From Sandaracinaceae bacterium (GTDB lineage Bacteria; Myxococcota_A; Polyangia; Polyangiales; Sandaracinaceae): a stretch of 62,074 nucleotides of DNA. The stretch lies in contig JAVJQK010000097.1 in the NCBI GenBank assembly GCA_040218145.1, forward strand, positions 1 to 62,074. Reading direction: 5' to 3'. The notes below the pieces were generated by a model. It ran no database searches. It was not told the origin of the DNA and saw only the letters and a program-made list of their open reading frames with translations. The stretch's first letter is position 1. Each line of letters opens with the position of its first letter. A program made the position numbers and the translations under genes. Positions 7,478-20,625 of the stretch are shown piece by piece.

Positions 7478-8128
7478 CTACTGGGCGTCGTCCGCACGGT
7501 CCGACATCAGCCGCTCGAGGGCCGCCGAATAGTCCGCACGAGTTAGCACGCCCTTCTCGATGAGCGCGAGCAAGAGCGCCTCCAGACGCTGCTCGACGGT
7601 CGCTCGCCGCTCTAGGCGATGAAGCGGAGCCGTGTCGGTGCTCGGCAAGTCCTCCATGGGTGCGACCAATCGCCGAGTGTTCTCGGAGATCATCTCCCCT
7701 TGGTGGGCGCGAATTGGGTACTGCCGCTCGAGACCCGCCCGCATGCCGCTCACCGTCGCGACTAGGGGCTGAACAGCAACGCCCACCGCCTCCTCCACCG
7801 CCGTCCTGGCAGCGGTGCTCAGTGGGTTGACGAACGCGACTCGCATCCGGCCGCTGCCGATTCCACCCACGGGTAGAGCAAGGTGTTGCCGGGCCAGGCG
7901 TTCTTCGAGCGGGGCGTGTTGCGGTTCGGCCACGCCCTCCAGGTCGACAACGACGGTACCGCAGGTGCGCGCCAAGACCTCGGCGAGCACATCCTCGACG
8001 ACCACTCCCGACTCGACGAGAGCCACGACTGGATCGCGGCCGTCACGGGAAGCGTCGCCGAGCACCCTCCGCAGCTGCTCGGGGGGTGCTGCGACGCCTT
8101 CTTGTACGAGCACGCGCTCCAGATTCAC
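7478..8128 (-). CDS. Orphan protein with GspE/PilB/MshE-type N-terminal domain
   Basis: 216 residues from a GTG at 8128; the ribosome site is weak, and longer frames run into the upstream gene in another phase. The sequence (VNLERVLVQEGVAAPPEQLRRVL, then LAEVLARTCGTVVVDLEGV, LEERLARQHLALPVG, MRVAFVNPLSTAART) matches the MshEN/T2SSE-N pattern that in secretion and pilus ATPases binds c-di-GMP or the platform. Here no ATPase follows. The C-terminal part (about 130-216) is charged and ends with a helix EQRLEALLLALIEKGVLTRADYS, a pattern seen at the C-termini of myxobacterial regulatory proteins. It starts 29 bases after the stop of the DCDG-repeat lipoprotein gene and may be co-transcribed. Base composition is lower in GC than the surroundings. 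A signalling adaptor is possible. Confidence 0.65.
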   Translation of the reverse strand: MNLERVLVQEGVAAPPEQLRRVLGDASRDGRDPVVALVESGVVVEDVLAEVLARTCGTVVVDLEGVAEPQHAPLEERLARQHLALPVGGIGSGRMRVAFVNPLSTAARTAVEEAVGVAVQPLVATVSGMRAGLERQYPIRAHQGEMISENTRRLVAPMEDLPSTDTAPLHRLERRATVEQRLEALLLALIEKGVLTRADYSAALERLMSDRADDAQ

Positions 8129-8157
8129 TCGCCAATAATACCCCAGCGACTGCTGAG

Positions 8158-11076
<2,919 letters not shown>

Positions 11077-11225
11077 CGTCCCTCCAACGCTCCTCGAGAA
11101 AGTCGAGAAGCGCCCCTGCATCGGCGCGGTTCACCCGTGGTTGCGTCTTTTTTTTCGACGCCCCACCCCGCGGCCGGAGCCGACCATGGCAGACCTCGGC
11201 CGGGGTGACAACCCGGCATGCGAGG

Positions 11226-12239
11226 TTAGAGAACGGCGTAGCGGGCGATGGCGGCCGGCGGGGCGTCGAGGAGGACGGTGCGGGTGTTGACGCCGCGGCT
11301 GAGGCCGACGGTGAGGTGCTGGCGCTGGCTCGCCCCGGATCGCTCGAAGTCGGCGGCCAGATCGCGCTGGAGCTCCCACATCGGGATCGGGCGGCCGGCC
11401 ATGCGCGTGATGTTCTGGGCGAGGTGGTAGGACAGATATCCGCCTGCGGAGAACTCGTCGGCCACGTAGCTCACCTGGTCCTCGGCCGAGGCGTAGAAAC
11501 CGACGCTGTCGGGGAGGCGCGCCAGATCACGCTGGAATCCGCCGGAGTAGCAGGAGTCGAGGGCGACGAAGTCGCGGCCCGCGCCCCGGGCCAGGAGCGC
11601 GGTGAGCTCGTCGTCGGTCATGGCGCCGTCGGCGAAGAGGAGGGTCTCGTCGGTTCCGTCGAGCTCGTCCCCGTCCTGGTCGGGCACCTGGTTGCCGTGG
11701 CCGCTGAAGAAGAAGACGACGGTGTCGCCCGCCCCCGCCATGCGAGAGAAGCGGTCGATGGCGGCCGTGACCTGACCGCGCGTGGCGGCGCGATCGGTGA
11801 GCACGGCGGTGTGCTCGACCTGCATCAGCCCGGCGTTGAGGAAGGCCCGCTGCATGCGCCGCGCGTCGTCGGCGCAGAACGGCAGATCGCTGGCGGAGGG
11901 GTAGTCGGTGATGCCGACGAAGACGCCGAACAAGCGAGGCGCTCCGGTCGGACCGGTGGCTTCGGGCGCTTCGGGCGCCGGCTGGATGGGCTGATTTGGC
12001 TGCGCGGGAGCGGCCGGTTCGATGGGCGCCACGGGCGCGGGGGCCACGGGTGCGGCGGCTCCCGGAAGGGTCGTCGGGACGCGAATGGCCGGGGTGACGC
12101 CCGGCATGAGGGTGATGGTGACCCCGCCGGCGTGTCGCTCGACGCGCGGCATCGGGATGTCCTGAGCGCCCGCGCTGGCGGTCGCCGCCGTGAGCCCGAT
12201 CCCGAGCGCCAACGCCACCAACCTCCGCATCCGCGCCAT
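11226..12239 (-). CDS. Caspase-family (peptidase C14-like) protein, exported
   Basis: 337 residues from the ATG at 12239, which has GGAGG five bases upstream (a GTG two codons earlier is an alternative). A signal peptide (about 1-23, ending ASAGA) is followed by a Pro/Ala-rich linker (50-95). The caspase-like p20 fold starts at LFGVFVGITDYPS. The catalytic dyad is visible: His179 in VVFFFSGHGNQ and Cys228 in FVALDSCYSGGF. Acidic DQDGDELDGTDE between them matches the insert often seen in bacterial metacaspase-like proteins. It would be a Cys protease acting outside the cytoplasm. Substrate and role are unknown. Neighbours on the same strand are lipoprotein genes. A hairpin without a T-tract lies just downstream (about 11,199-11,217). 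Confidence 0.88.
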   Translation of the reverse strand: MARMRRLVALALGIGLTAATASAGAQDIPMPRVERHAGGVTITLMPGVTPAIRVPTTLPGAAAPVAPAPVAPIEPAAPAQPNQPIQPAPEAPEATGPTGAPRLFGVFVGITDYPSASDLPFCADDARRMQRAFLNAGLMQVEHTAVLTDRAATRGQVTAAIDRFSRMAGAGDTVVFFFSGHGNQVPDQDGDELDGTDETLLFADGAMTDDELTALLARGAGRDFVALDSCYSGGFQRDLARLPDSVGFYASAEDQVSYVADEFSAGGYLSYHLAQNITRMAGRPIPMWELQRDLAADFERSGASQRQHLTVGLSRGVNTRTVLLDAPPAAIARYAVL

Positions 12240-12369
12240 ACGCACCTCCGGGGCAAGGAGGCTGCGCGCACCGTGCCAGGCGGCTGGTCGGGCGGATCGG
12301 GATTGGAACGATGCTGCTGGGAACGGATGTTCTCAGTCTCTCGTTCAGGCAGCGAGGCAGCGAGGGGGA

Positions 12370-12443
12370 CGAGCCCTAAAGGATTCGAACCTTTGACCTT
12401 CGGCTCCGGAGGCCGACGCTCTATCCAGCTGAGCTAAGGGCCC
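12370..12443 (-). tRNA. tRNA-Arg (anticodon CCG)
   Basis: The minus strand folds into a full cloverleaf: acceptor GGGCCCT pairs with AGGGCTC (one G-U), the D arm contains GCTCAGCTGGATAGAGC, the anticodon arm is TCGGC-CTCCGGA-GCCGA with CCG at 34-36, and the T arm is AAAGG-TTCGAAT-CCTTT. The discriminator base is G, and CCA is not encoded. No duplicated 3' end or integrase is seen nearby. Confidence 0.95.
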
Positions 12444-12527
12444 TCTGTGGGGAGGCGTGTGTTACTCCACCCGGGCACGGTGAGCAACCCCCATGACGCG
12501 GACGACCGCGAGTCCTATGGTTCCGGC

Positions 12528-12893
12528 ATGAGCGAGACTTCCAACGTCAGCGAAGACATCCCCATCTCGGTCACCCAGCGGGCGATCGAGATGGGCAAGC
12601 AGAAGCTCGAGGAGGCCGGCGGCGGTCACCTCGGGATCCGCGTCGGCGTGAAGGGAGGCGGCTGCTCGGGCCTGCTCTATCACTTCGAGTTCGCGGACGA
12701 CGTGCGCGAGAAGCGCGATCTGGTGGCGAAGGTGGACGGGCTGACCTTGCTCGTGGACAAGCGCAGCCTGAAGTACCTGGCCGGCTCGATCCTCGACTGG
12801 AACGACAGCCTCGTGGAGTACGGCTTCCGCTGGAAGAACCCGAACGCCGAGAAGGACTGCGGCTGCGGGACGTCGTTCACGCCCAAGGCCTGA
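12528..12893 (+). CDS. Iron-sulfur cluster assembly accessory protein (HesB/IscA/SufA family)
   Basis: 121 residues from the ATG at 12528; an in-frame GTG at 12447 next to the tRNA would add 27 poor-quality residues. The A-type carrier signature is complete: Cys46 in GGGCSGLLY and the C-terminal Cys111/Cys113 in CGCGTSF. Such proteins bind an Fe-S cluster or iron and pass it to targets. It lies about 170 bases upstream of the SUF operon on the same strand but is separated by that operon's own promoter. No strong ribosome site is seen. SufA versus IscA versus ErpA cannot be told apart here. Confidence 0.92.
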   Translation: MSETSNVSEDIPISVTQRAIEMGKQKLEEAGGGHLGIRVGVKGGGCSGLLYHFEFADDVREKRDLVAKVDGLTLLVDKRSLKYLAGSILDWNDSLVEYGFRWKNPNAEKDCGCGTSFTPKA

Positions 12894-12948
12894 GGAAGCC
12901 AGGGTGCTTGAGGCAGCCTGAGCCGCCTGGCCTCGGCGCCGCGCCCCC

Positions 12949-12976
12949 TTGACCCACAGATGGGGAGTTGTATACG
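12949..12976 (+). promoter_or_regulatory. Sigma70-like promoter of the SUF operon
   Basis: TTGACC (12949-12954), then 16 bases, then TATACG (12971-12976). The -10 box is the first part of operator element I, so a repressor there would block RNA polymerase. Confidence 0.6.
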
Positions 12977-12991
12977 GGACCTCGCCGGTCC
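12971..12991 (+). promoter_or_regulatory. SUF regulator operator, element I
   Basis: The pattern is TATAC-G-GGACC-TCGCC-GGTCC. GGACC and GGTCC form an inverted repeat with a 5-base spacer. The same pattern recurs at 13019. It overlaps the predicted -10 box. It is probably bound by the Rrf2 protein encoded at 13061 (autoregulation). Confidence 0.55.
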
Positions 12992-13018
12992 GGGTTGGAC
13001 GTGGGGCTCGTCGGGCTC

Positions 13019-13039
13019 TATACAGGACCATACCGGTAC
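13019..13039 (+). promoter_or_regulatory. SUF regulator operator, element II
   Basis: TATAC-A-GGACC-ATACC-GGTAC repeats element I with identical spacing, 48 bases downstream. One base of the right arm differs. It ends 21 bases before the ATG of the Rrf2 gene. Confidence 0.55.
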
Positions 13040-13060
13040 CGTATCGGCGAAGGCCCCGAA

Positions 13061-13533
13061 ATGCTTCGAATCTCCCGCATCGCAGACTATGGCGTCGTGC
13101 TCGGCACGCGGCTGGCTGCGCTCGAGCCGCGCGCGCTGAGGAGCGCGACGGATCTGGCGGGCGACACGGGCATCCCGCAGCCCACCGTGAGCAAGATCCT
13201 CAAGGTGCTCGGCCGCGCCGGGCTGGTCGACAGCGAGCGCGGCGCGCACGGCGGCTACCGGCTCGCGCGAGACGCGGACCAGACGTCGGTGGCCGAGATC
13301 ATCGCGGCCATCGAAGGGCCCATCGGGGTCACGGAGTGCGGGATCGAAGAAGATCACGCCGATTGTTCTCTCAGCAGCCAGTGCGACGTGCGCGGCAACT
13401 GGCAGCTCATCAATCAGGCCATCCTCTCGGCGCTGGAGGGCATCTCCCTCGCCGAGATGACGCGGCCCGCGGCCCCCGTGCTCGTCAGCCTGGGTCGCAA
13501 GCGAACGGACGGACGTCCGGAGGTCATGGAGCC

Positions 13534-13537
<4 letters not shown>
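13061..13537 (+). CDS. sufR: Rrf2-family SUF operon regulator (Fe-S sensing)
   Basis: 158 residues from the ATG at 13061. The N-terminal winged helix begins [19 protein letters not shown], typical of the SUF-associated Rrf2 subfamily, with recognition-helix region [21 protein letters not shown]. Cluster ligands are Cys93, Cys102 and Cys108 (C-x8-C-x5-C, the IscR/SufR type). It probably binds an Fe-S cluster and represses the operon when clusters are abundant. It is the first gene of the SUF operon and its stop overlaps the sufB start (ATGA). Two matching operator-like elements lie just upstream. The symbol follows the proteobacterial-type SUF regulator, not the cyanobacterial SufR. Confidence 0.88.
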
Positions 13538-15012
<1,475 letters not shown>

Positions 15013-15047
15013 GCCGCCGTCCCCGACGACCGAAAGAAAACTTGACC

Positions 15048-15794
15048 ATGTTGAAGATCGAGAACCTCCACGTGAACGTGGATGGCAAGGCCATCCTCAA
15101 GGGCATCGACCTCGAGATCGCGCCGGGCGAAGTCCACGCGATCATGGGTCCCAACGGCTCGGGCAAGAGCACGCTGAGCTACGTGCTCGCGGGCCGCGAG
15201 GGCTACGAGGTCACGAAGGGCCGCGTGCTCTTCGAGGGCGAGGATCTCCTCGAGATGGATCCCGAGGACCGCGCCGCCAAGGGCGTCTTCCTCGCGTTCC
15301 AGTACCCGGTAGAGATCCCGGGCGTGAACAACGTCTACTTCCTCAAGGCCGCGGTGAACGCCATCCGCAAGGCGCGCGGCGAGGACGAGCTCGACGCGAT
15401 CAAGTTCATGAAATACGCGCGGGAGAAGGCCAAGACGGTCCAGCTCCCGCCGGAGCTCCTGAAGCGCGCGGTCAACAGCGGCTTCTCGGGTGGCGAAAAG
15501 AAGCGCAACGAGATCTTCCAGATGGCCGCGCTCGAGCCGAAGCTCGCCATCCTCGACGAGACCGACTCGGGGCTCGACATCGACGCGCTGCGCATCGTCT
15601 CGGACGGGGTCAACGCGCTCCGCGCGGCCGACCGCGCGATGCTCGTCATCACCCACTACCAGCGCCTGCTCGACTACATCGTGCCCGACCGCGTGCACGT
15701 GCTCGTCGACGGCAAGATCGCGAAGTCTGGCGACAAGGAGCTCGCGAAGCAGCTCGAGTCGACCGGCTACGCGGAGATCCAGGCGCAGGCATGA
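15048..15794 (+). CDS. sufC: Fe-S assembly ATPase SufC
   Basis: A 248-residue ABC-type ATPase. Walker A is GPNGSGKST at 34-42, the signature region is SGGEKKRNEI, Walker B is KLAILDETDSGLD, and the switch His lies in LVITHYQRLL. These are the SufC-specific variants. It powers conformational change of the SufB-SufD pair. It follows sufB by 35 bases, the only real gap in the front half of the operon, and overlaps sufD by ATGA. The ribosome site is weak. Confidence 0.97.
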   Translation: MLKIENLHVNVDGKAILKGIDLEIAPGEVHAIMGPNGSGKSTLSYVLAGREGYEVTKGRVLFEGEDLLEMDPEDRAAKGVFLAFQYPVEIPGVNNVYFLKAAVNAIRKARGEDELDAIKFMKYAREKAKTVQLPPELLKRAVNSGFSGGEKKRNEIFQMAALEPKLAILDETDSGLDIDALRIVSDGVNALRAADRAMLVITHYQRLLDYIVPDRVHVLVDGKIAKSGDKELAKQLESTGYAEIQAQA

Positions 15795-17113
15795 GCGAGC
15801 GGACGCAAGGTTTGCTGGCCGCCGTGCCCGCCGAGCCGCGCGGGGATGGACCGGCCTGGCTCAAGGGGCTCCGTCAGGAGGCGGCGACGGCGCTGCACGA
15901 GCGCGGCTTCCCCGGCAAGAAGCACGAGTCGTGGCGCTTCACGTCGGTGCGTGACGTGGTCGGCACGACGTACGAGACAGCTTCCCTCGAGGCAGTGTCC
16001 CCGGAGACGGCGTCGGCGGATGCGTGGGTGCAACAGACGCTGGGCGACGACGGCACGTTCCGTGTGGTGCTCACCGAGGGGCGCTTCACCGGCGCCGAGG
16101 GTGTGCCGGCGGGAGTCAGCGTCCGCTCGCTGGCCGAGGTGCTCCGCGAGGAGCCTGCGCTGGTGGAGCCCGTGCTCGGCAAGCTCGCGCCAACCGAGCA
16201 CTTCGCGGCGCTCAGCTCCGCGCTCTTCGAGGACGGCGCCGTCGTCGTGGTCGAGAAGAACGCGGTGGTCGAGACGCCGATTCATCTCGTGCACGTCGCC
16301 AGCCCGGGTGCCAGCCCGAAGGCGAGCTACCCGCGGGTGGTCGTCATCGCGCGCGAGGGCAGCCAGGCGAAGGTGGTCGAGAGCTTCCTGACCCGCGAGG
16401 GCGACGAGAAGCACCTGACCAACACGGTGTGCGAGGTGCAGGTCGGCGCGAACGCGCGGCTCGAGCACGTGCGGATCACCGAGGGCACGGAGCAGGCGCT
16501 CCAGCTGGCCTACCTGAGCGTGGGACTCGATCGCGACGCCTTCTACGGCTCGCGGGTCGTGACGCTCGGCGGCGGGCTGAGCCGGCTCGAGCTGACGGCG
16601 CGCTTCGACGGGCCGGGCAGCGAGGTGAGCCTCGACGGCGTCTATCACGTGGGCGGGGCCGAGCACGTCGACCATCAGGTCCGCGTCGAGCACGCGGCGG
16701 GTCACTGCACCAGCCACGTGCGCTACCGCGGCCTGCTCGATGGGCGCGGCCACGCGGTCTTCAACGCGATGGGCATCGTGAAGAAGGACGCGCAGCAGTC
16801 GGCGGCCCACCAGGAGAACCGCAACCTGCTCCTGAGCGACGACGCGACCATCGACACCAAGCCGCACCTCGAGATCGACGCGGACGACATCACGGCGAGC
16901 CACGGCGCGACCATCGGCACGGTCGACGAGTCGTCCCTCTTCTACATGCGCTCGCGCGGCATCCCCGAGACGCAGGCGCGGGACATCCTGACCTTCGCGT
17001 TCGTGCGCGAGCTGATCGACCGCGTCGCCCACGCGCCGCTCGTGAAGCGCGCGAGCGACCGCGTGCTCGATCGCCTGCCCCACGGCGACGCGATCCGGGA
17101 GCTGACCGAATGA
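15791..17113 (+). CDS. sufD: Fe-S assembly scaffold subunit SufD
   Basis: 440 residues starting with ATG in an ATGA overlap with sufC. The N-terminal helical part contains GFPGKKHESWRFTSVRDV, the usual SufD opening (E-x-W-R-x-T). The beta-helix core contains FNAMGIVKKDAQQSAAHQENRNLLLS, which matches SufD's His-bearing H-Q-x-N segment, and DDITASHGATIG and FYMRSRGIPETQAR near the end. SufD pairs with SufB and is needed for iron entry. It overlaps sufS by ATGA. Confidence 0.95.
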   Translation: MSERTQGLLAAVPAEPRGDGPAWLKGLRQEAATALHERGFPGKKHESWRFTSVRDVVGTTYETASLEAVSPETASADAWVQQTLGDDGTFRVVLTEGRFTGAEGVPAGVSVRSLAEVLREEPALVEPVLGKLAPTEHFAALSSALFEDGAVVVVEKNAVVETPIHLVHVASPGASPKASYPRVVVIAREGSQAKVVESFLTREGDEKHLTNTVCEVQVGANARLEHVRITEGTEQALQLAYLSVGLDRDAFYGSRVVTLGGGLSRLELTARFDGPGSEVSLDGVYHVGGAEHVDHQVRVEHAAGHCTSHVRYRGLLDGRGHAVFNAMGIVKKDAQQSAAHQENRNLLLSDDATIDTKPHLEIDADDITASHGATIGTVDESSLFYMRSRGIPETQARDILTFAFVRELIDRVAHAPLVKRASDRVLDRLPHGDAIRELTE

Positions 17114-18369
17114 GCGAGCTCGCCACCCAGCCCTCCCATCGGGCCATCCCCGCCATCGACGCCGAGCGCGTGCGGCGCGACTTCCCCGCGCTGCACCAGC
17201 AGGTCCACGGCAAGCCGCTCGTCTACCTCGACAGCGCGGCGACGTCGCTCAAGCCGCAGGTCGTGATCGACGCGGTGACCCAGGTCTACGCCGAGGACTG
17301 CGCCAACATCCATCGCGCGGTGCACCTCTTGAGTCAGCGCGCGACGCTCGCCTACGAGTCCGCGCGCGGCAAGGTGCAGGCGTTCCTCAACGCGCCGGCC
17401 AAGAAGGAGGTCGTCTTCGTCCGCGGCTGCACCGAGGGGATCAACCTCGTGGCGCAGGCCTGGGCGCGGCCGCGGCTCGGCGCGGGCGACCGCATCGTCG
17501 TGACGCACCTCGAGCACCACAGCAACATCGTGCCCTGGCAGATCCTCTGTCAGCAGACGGGCGCGGAGCTGGTGGTCGTGCCCATCACCGACGCGGGCGA
17601 GGTCCGGCTCGACGACCTCGAGGCGAAGCTCGACGAGCGGGTGAAGCTGGTCGCGTGCAGCCACGTGTCCAACAGCCTCGGCACCGTGCTGCCGGTGAAG
17701 GCCATCGCCGAGCGCGCGCACGCGGTCGGGGCGAAGGTCTTGCTCGACGGCGCGCAGGCCGCGCCGCACGTGCCGGTGGACGTGCAGGACCTCGATTGCG
17801 ACTTCTACGTCTTCAGCGGCCACAAGGTCTACGGGCCGACCGGCATCGGCGCGGTCTGGGGTCGCGAGGCGCTGCTCTCGGAGGCCGAGCCCTACCAGGG
17901 TGGCGGCGACATGATCCGCTCGGTCACCTTCGAGCGCACGACGTACGCGCCCATCCCGAGCAAGTTCGAGGCGGGCACGCCGAACATCGCGGGGGCCATC
18001 GGGCTCGGCGCGGCCATCGACTACCTCGAGGGGCTCGGACGCGAGAACGTCGCGCAGCGTGAGCAGGAGCTGCTCGCGTATGGCACCGAGGCGCTGAAGT
18101 CGGTCAAGGGCCTGCGGCTGGTCGGCACCGCGCCGGAGAAGATCGGCGTGCTCTCCTTCGTGATGGAGGACGCGCACCCGCACGACATCGGCACCGTGGT
18201 CGACGCGGAGGGCGTGGCCATCCGGACCGGACACCACTGCACCCAACCGGTGATGGAGCGCTTCGGCGTGCCGGCCACCGCGCGCGCCTCGCTCGGCGTC
18301 TACAACAACGAGGCCGACCTCGACGCGCTGGTGAAGGCGCTCATCAAGGTGCAGGAGATGTTCTCGTGA
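17110..18369 (+). CDS. sufS: Cysteine desulfurase SufS (group II)
   Basis: 419 residues from the ATG at 17110 (ATGA overlap with sufD). The PLP lysine is Lys239 in [11 protein letters not shown]; a His-rich [11 protein letters not shown] motif is upstream; the catalytic Cys377 lies in RTGHHCTQP, the short-loop group II arrangement. The enzyme takes sulfur from cysteine and, with SufU, passes it to SufBCD. The sufU start overlaps its stop by GTGA. A second, IscS-type desulfurase lies four genes down. Confidence 0.97.
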   Translation: MSELATQPSHRAIPAIDAERVRRDFPALHQQVHGKPLVYLDSAATSLKPQVVIDAVTQVYAEDCANIHRAVHLLSQRATLAYESARGKVQAFLNAPAKKEVVFVRGCTEGINLVAQAWARPRLGAGDRIVVTHLEHHSNIVPWQILCQQTGAELVVVPITDAGEVRLDDLEAKLDERVKLVACSHVSNSLGTVLPVKAIAERAHAVGAKVLLDGAQAAPHVPVDVQDLDCDFYVFSGHKVYGPTGIGAVWGREALLSEAEPYQGGGDMIRSVTFERTTYAPIPSKFEAGTPNIAGAIGLGAAIDYLEGLGRENVAQREQELLAYGTEALKSVKGLRLVGTAPEKIGVLSFVMEDAHPHDIGTVVDAEGVAIRTGHHCTQPVMERFGVPATARASLGVYNNEADLDALVKALIKVQEMFS

Positions 18370-18815
18370 GCGAGCTGCGCGAGCTGTACCAGGAGTACGT
18401 CCTGGACCACGGGAAGAACCCGCGGAACTTCCGCTACCCCGAGGGCGCGACGCACACCGCGGACGGCTACAACCCGCTCTGCGGCGACAAGATCACCGTC
18501 CAGGTCAGGCTCGACGGCGACGTGATCGCCGACCTCGGCTTCCAGGGCCAGGGCTGCGCGATCAGCACGGCCAGCGCCTCGACGATGACGGAGGCGGTCA
18601 AGGGCAAGACGCTCGGCGAGGCGCGCGACTACTTCGAGAAGTTCATCGCGATGGTCAAGGGCGAGGAAGAGCCGGATCTCTCGAGCGACGAGCTGGAGAC
18701 GCTGAGCGTCTTCGCGGGCGTGGCCGAGTTCCCGATGCGCGTCAAGTGCGCCACCCTCGCCTGGCACACGCTCACCGCGGCGCTCGAGGGCAAAGCGGAA
18801 GTCTCGACGGAGTAG
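18366..18815 (+). CDS. sufU: Sulfur-transfer protein SufU
   Basis: 149 residues from a GTG overlapping the sufS stop. The three conserved Cys are at 39 (PLCGDKI), 64 (GCAIS) and 128 (RVKCATL), with Asp41. The insert between the second and third Cys (about 85-120) is of the SufU rather than the IscU type. Zinc-bound SufU accepts persulfide from SufS in Gram-positives and some other bacteria. Pairing with SufS here is consistent. The R-V-K-C ending also fits SufU. Confidence 0.92.
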   Translation: MSELRELYQEYVLDHGKNPRNFRYPEGATHTADGYNPLCGDKITVQVRLDGDVIADLGFQGQGCAISTASASTMTEAVKGKTLGEARDYFEKFIAMVKGEEEPDLSSDELETLSVFAGVAEFPMRVKCATLAWHTLTAALEGKAEVSTE

Positions 18816-18818
18816 CCG

Positions 18819-19286
18819 ATGGCCGACGACATCGAGCACCTGAAGACCAAGCGCATCGATCCCGAGCTCATCCGGAAGGAGCACGGCAAGGTCTCGCTCG
18901 GCGTGCTCGGCCAGCGCCCGCCGGAGGAGCGCATCGACGAGGTGACGGCCGGCTCGGGCGAGCTCGCCGAGATCGTGCCGAACGAGGTGCTCGAGGAGCG
19001 CATCGTCGAGGCGCTCAAGACGGTCTACGACCCCGAGATCCCGCTCAACCTGTACGACCTCGGCCTGATCTACGGCTTCGTGATCGACGACGACAAGAAC
19101 GTCGAGATCGAGATGACGCTGACCGCCCCGGGCTGCCCGGTGGCCGGCACGCTGGTGCGCGAGGTCGCGGAGAAGGTGGGCGGCGTCGACGGCGTGCGCA
19201 CCTCACACGTGAAGCTCACCTGGAGCCCGCCGTGGACCAAGGACCGCATGACCGACGAGGCGAAGCTCGAGCTCGGCCTGCTGTGA
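18819..19286 (+). CDS. sufT: SUF-associated MIP18/DUF59 family protein SufT
   Basis: 155 residues. The N-terminal about 55 residues are polar and family-variable. The DUF59 core starts [28 protein letters not shown] and contains the conserved [11 protein letters not shown] with Cys, then [12 protein letters not shown]. Proteins of this type act in cluster delivery or maturation. It starts three bases after the sufU stop and overlaps the iscS GTG (GTGA). The extended N-terminus matches SUF-linked SufT forms. Confidence 0.9.
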   Translation: MADDIEHLKTKRIDPELIRKEHGKVSLGVLGQRPPEERIDEVTAGSGELAEIVPNEVLEERIVEALKTVYDPEIPLNLYDLGLIYGFVIDDDKNVEIEMTLTAPGCPVAGTLVREVAEKVGGVDGVRTSHVKLTWSPPWTKDRMTDEAKLELGLL

Positions 19287-20494
19287 CGCGGCCGGTCTAC
19301 ATGGACAATCACTCCACCACCCCGCTCGATCCGCGGGTGCTGGAGGCGATGATGCCATGGCTGACCGAGCGCTTCGGGAACGCCGCGAGCCGCAGCCACG
19401 CCTACGGCTGGGAGGCGGAGGAGGCGGTGGACGCAGCGCGCGAGCAGGTCGCGGCGCTCATCGGCGGCTCGGCGCGCGAGATCGTCTGGACCAGCGGCGC
19501 GACCGAGAGCGACAACCTGGCGATCCGGGGCGTCGCGGACGCCGTCGCCGGAGGCCCGTCCGGCGCGCACATCGTCACGACCCGGGTGGAGCACAAGGCG
19601 GTGCTCGACACCTGCAAGCGCCTCGAGCGCGAGGGCGTCGAGGTGACGTACCTCGCGGTGGACGAGCTCGGGCGCGTCTCCGCGGAGGAGGTCGGAGCCG
19701 CGCTCCGAGACGAGACCGTGCTCGTGAGCGTGATGTTCGTGAACAACGAGGTGGGCGCGGTCCAGCCCATCGCGGAGATCGGGCGCCTGGCCAAGGCGCG
19801 GGGCGTGATCGTCCACTGCGACGCGGTGCAGGGCATCGGGCGTCTGCCCTTCGACGTCGAGGAGATGAGCGTCGACCTCGTCAGCCTGAGCGCGCACAAG
19901 ATGTATGGCCCCAAGGGGGTCGGCGCGCTCTGGGTGCGGCGCAAGGGTCCGCGTGTGCGGCTGGTCGGGCAGATCGACGGCGGTGGGCACGAGCGCGGCA
20001 TGCGCTCGGGCACGCTGAACGTCCCGGCCATCGTGGGCATGGGCGAGGCGGCGCGGATCGCGAAGGAGGAGCTCGAGCGCGACGCGGCGCACGCCCGGGC
20101 GCTGCGTGACCGGCTCTGGGAGCGGCTCCGGGCCGGGCTCCCCGACGTCCAGCGCAACGGCCCTCCCCTGGACGAGACGCGCCACCCCGGCAACCTCAAC
20201 GTCAGCTTCCCGTTCGTGGAGGCGGAGTCGCTCATGCTCGCGTTGAAGGACATCGTCGCGGTGAGCAGCGGCAGCGCCTGCACGAGCGCGAGCCTCGAGC
20301 CGAGCTACGTGCTGCGCGCGATGGGCGTCGACGACGAGCGCGCCCATGCGTCGATCCGGTTCGGGCTCGGGCGCTTCAACACCGAGGAGGAGGTGGACCG
20401 CGTCAGCGAGACCCTCGTGTCCGAGGTGAAGCGCCTCCGCGCCCTGAACCCCGCGTATCGCCTCGCCCAGCGCGGCGTCGACGTCGACTGGTGA
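19283..20494 (+). CDS. iscS: Cysteine desulfurase IscS-type (group I)
   Basis: 403 residues from a GTG in the GTGA overlap with sufT; the next ATG is six codons on. It begins [21 protein letters not shown]. The PLP lysine is Lys206 in [11 protein letters not shown]; the mobile-loop Cys333 lies in [20 protein letters not shown], the long-loop group I arrangement. It could supply sulfur for tRNA thiolation, or a second entry to the SUF scaffold. Its place as last gene of the SUF operon, with SufS four genes earlier, is unusual. Confidence 0.95.
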   Translation: MTRPVYMDNHSTTPLDPRVLEAMMPWLTERFGNAASRSHAYGWEAEEAVDAAREQVAALIGGSAREIVWTSGATESDNLAIRGVADAVAGGPSGAHIVTTRVEHKAVLDTCKRLEREGVEVTYLAVDELGRVSAEEVGAALRDETVLVSVMFVNNEVGAVQPIAEIGRLAKARGVIVHCDAVQGIGRLPFDVEEMSVDLVSLSAHKMYGPKGVGALWVRRKGPRVRLVGQIDGGGHERGMRSGTLNVPAIVGMGEAARIAKEELERDAAHARALRDRLWERLRAGLPDVQRNGPPLDETRHPGNLNVSFPFVEAESLMLALKDIVAVSSGSACTSASLEPSYVLRAMGVDDERAHASIRFGLGRFNTEEEVDRVSETLVSEVKRLRALNPAYRLAQRGVDVDW

Positions 20495-20625
20495 GCGCGC
20501 GCTCCCCGTCTGGGGAGGGTGGCGGGTCCGCCGGCGGGCGGGTGGCGGCCGCCAGCCCTCGGACCGAAATTGCCGTGTGATCTCGGGAGCGGCGCCTCGG
20601 CACGAAGCTTGATGTGCGTTCGTGT

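Noticed and set aside
7135-7563. Plus-strand ORF of 142 codons across the intergenic region
   Set aside because: It has poor composition, no ribosome site, and covers a promoter and part of a real minus-strand gene.
11199-11217. Terminator after the caspase-like gene
   Set aside because: The six-base stem (GCCGGG/CCCGGC) has no T-tract and is typical of chance pairing in such GC-rich DNA.
12370-12450. tRNA-linked integrated element
   Set aside because: No integrase gene and no repeat of the tRNA 3' end was seen on either side.
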